Shown here: one piece after another, positions 5,278 through 6,336 of the stretch
Numbering within the stretch: the stretch's first letter is position 1
Layout of the letters: every line of letters begins with the position of its first letter
NCBI GenBank assembly: GCA_904501835.1
Contig: CAJGBW010000063.1
Span: 1-6,336, forward strand
Length of the DNA: 6,336 bases
Reading direction: 5' to 3'
Source of the DNA: an uncultured Bacteroidales bacterium
Lineage (GTDB): Bacteria > Bacteroidota > Bacteroidia > Bacteroidales > UBA932
Translations under genes and position numbers: made by a program
The notes under the pieces: model-generated
Seen by the model: only the letters and a program-made list of their open reading frames with translations
What the model was told of the DNA's origin: nothing
Databases searched by the model: none

Positions 5278-5313
5278 AAGAAAGGGTTCGACTTAGCCGT
5301 CGAACCCTTTCTT
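5278..5313 (+). terminator. 15-bp hairpin terminator of ssrA, possibly bidirectional
   Basis: Bases 5278-5292 pair perfectly with 5299-5313 around a 6-base loop (TTAGCC). The 3' arm ends CCCTTTCTT then ATGAAAC, so the U tract is short. It begins one base after the discriminator base of tmRNA. It also lies 14 bases past the stop of the converging ATPase gene, so it may stop transcription from both sides. Confidence 0.8.
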
Positions 5314-5327
5314 ATGAAACAAGCACC

Positions 5328-6336
5328 TCACCCAAGAAATTCTATCAATTCCGATGGAGTGATACACTCAAACCTTGCATCAGGATAGGCAGTTATGAAT
5401 GAAGTTGGAGCGCCTACGTGCTTGCCCTTCTTCCTTTTGATTTCATATCCGGTCATTACGCCGTCCTCAATCTCGATAAGATCCACCTCCTTCTTTTGCT
5501 GGGTTCGCCAAAAGTAATGTTGCACGAATGTTCTGCCTGCATATTCGTTTCTCTTGAGACGCTCTGCAATTACGAAGTTCTCCCACATATGACCGAGCTC
5601 CTCAGGTGAACGGAGGGACACTGGAGCCATATTTCCAATAACTCCATTGCGGATTCCCATATCCCAGAAGTAGAGTTTACGGGCAAACTTCAACTCGTTA
5701 CGTTGATTCTTGGCATACGACGGAAGTGTAAATATTATATAACTCTTTTCGAGAATTTCTATATAGCGTTCCACCGTCTTTGCATCTATGCCTACGAGTC
5801 CAGCAAGCTCAGTGGATGATACTGTTGAACCAATCTGGAACGCAAGCGCCTGTACCAGTTTGACGAGCTTATCCGGCTTGGCGATGTTGTTCTCCTCCAT
5901 AACATCTTTATAGAGATAGCTGTCTATGAGTTCCTTGAGAACTTCTTTTTCATCGCCAGGAGAAGTTACAACTTCGGGATAATAGCCATAGATAAGTCTG
6001 TGGTCAATCATTCTAGATTCTTCCAAAACGCTCGTATCATCTGCCATTTCTTTGAATGACAGCGGATAGAGTTTGAATTCGCGCTTTCTGCCGGTTAAGG
6101 ACTCGTTTACCGCCTCAGCCAATTTGAAGGCCGAGCTACCGGTCACGATGATTTTCACATCATTGAATTTCTCAACTACAATCTTGAGCATATTGCCAAC
6201 ATTCTCGATCTTCTGAGCCTCGTCAACAAATAGGAAGTTATTGTTTCGAATGAGAATCTTAATCTTAGCTTCATCGACGTTTACAAACATAGTCTGCACG
6301 TCGGTGTTGTCACCGTTGATTTCAAGGACTTTTGCA
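5328..6336 (-). CDS. AAA ATPase with DUF4143-type C-terminal domain, N-terminus beyond window
   Basis: The frame is open from the TGA at 5328-5330 to the window edge (335 codons), so the gene is truncated by the window, not by mutation. Counting from a GTG at 6299, which is probably internal, it shows Walker B FLFVDEAQ (22-29), a sensor-1-like strand IIVTGSSAF (50-58), and LTGRKREFKLYPLSF (68-82). A winged-helix-like segment with SSTELAGLVGIDAKTVERYI (161-180) follows. A restriction-nuclease-like C-terminus has E240, D273 in EVDLI and E286-x-K288 in GYEIKRK. This is the AAA_14/DUF4143 layout. The Walker A loop must lie further right. Such proteins are widespread, often strain-variable and of unknown function. 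It converges on ssrA across the terminator hairpin. It is not recognisably part of an operon here. Family is firm, role unknown. Confidence 0.92.
   Translation of the reverse strand, partial: AKVLEINGDNTDVQTMFVNVDEAKIKILIRNNNFLFVDEAQKIENVGNMLKIVVEKFNDVKIIVTGSSAFKLAEAVNESLTGRKREFKLYPLSFKEMADDTSVLEESRMIDHRLIYGYYPEVVTSPGDEKEVLKELIDSYLYKDVMEENNIAKPDKLVKLVQALAFQIGSTVSSTELAGLVGIDAKTVERYIEILEKSYIIFTLPSYAKNQRNELKFARKLYFWDMGIRNGVIGNMAPVSLRSPEELGHMWENFVIAERLKRNEYAGRTFVQHYFWRTQQKKEVDLIEIEDGVMTGYEIKRKKGKHVGAPTSFITAYPDARFECITPSELIEFLG

Noticed and set aside
5257..5280. Attachment site of an integrated element at the 3' end of ssrA.
   Set aside because: I found no second copy of the ssrA 3' end in the window and no integrase; a terminator follows immediately.
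6297..6299. GTG as the start codon of the ATPase gene.
   Set aside because: The frame stays open for 12 more codons to the edge, with family-like residues, and the ATPase core before Walker B is missing, so the true start lies outside.

Overview
The window reads as a chromosomal segment of a Bacteroidetes bacterium, probably of the order Bacteroidales. Four lines of evidence point there. Several intergenic regions carry the Bacteroides-type promoter (TTTG or TTG, 19-20 bases, TAnnTTTG). Most genes have A/T-rich starts without a Shine-Dalgarno sequence. The peptide transporter has the sequence style of the Bacteroidetes subfamily (GERFGYYTM, FKGNLQ, FHQNG). The tmRNA tag ends in YALAA. I cannot name a genus from the sequence alone.

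Layout, left to right. A perfect hairpin of unknown ownership lies at 25-61. A minus-strand tRNA-Phe(GAA) follows, with its own promoter and terminator. Next is minus-strand pepD, a complete 490-residue M20-type cytosolic dipeptidase. A 168-base divergent intergenic region separates pepD from a plus-strand proton-coupled oligopeptide transporter (POT/PTR2 family). Their two promoters interlock, and the transporter's leader is oddly GC- and purine-rich with a 12-base direct repeat. Peptide uptake and dipeptide hydrolysis thus form a plausible functional pair. Then comes the ribosomal-protein operon rpsF-rpsR-rplI (bS6, bS18, bL9). It has a consensus promoter, a leader hairpin resembling the bS6:bS18 autoregulatory element, and a terminator. 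The tmRNA gene ssrA starts a few bases after that terminator and is followed by a 15-bp terminator hairpin. The right end holds the C-terminal part of a minus-strand AAA ATPase with a DUF4143-type C-terminal domain, cut by the window edge.

Most of this is core genome. I found no unmistakable new system, CRISPR array, insertion sequence or phage. The points most worth a second look are: the strong Shine-Dalgarno sequences, each fused to a stop codon, before rpsR and rplI in a lineage that mostly does without them; the rpsF leader hairpin with a CCG in its loop; the interlocked pepD/transporter promoters and repeat-bearing leader; the altered proton-coupling motif of the transporter; the atypical tmRNA tag; and the ATPase downstream of ssrA.
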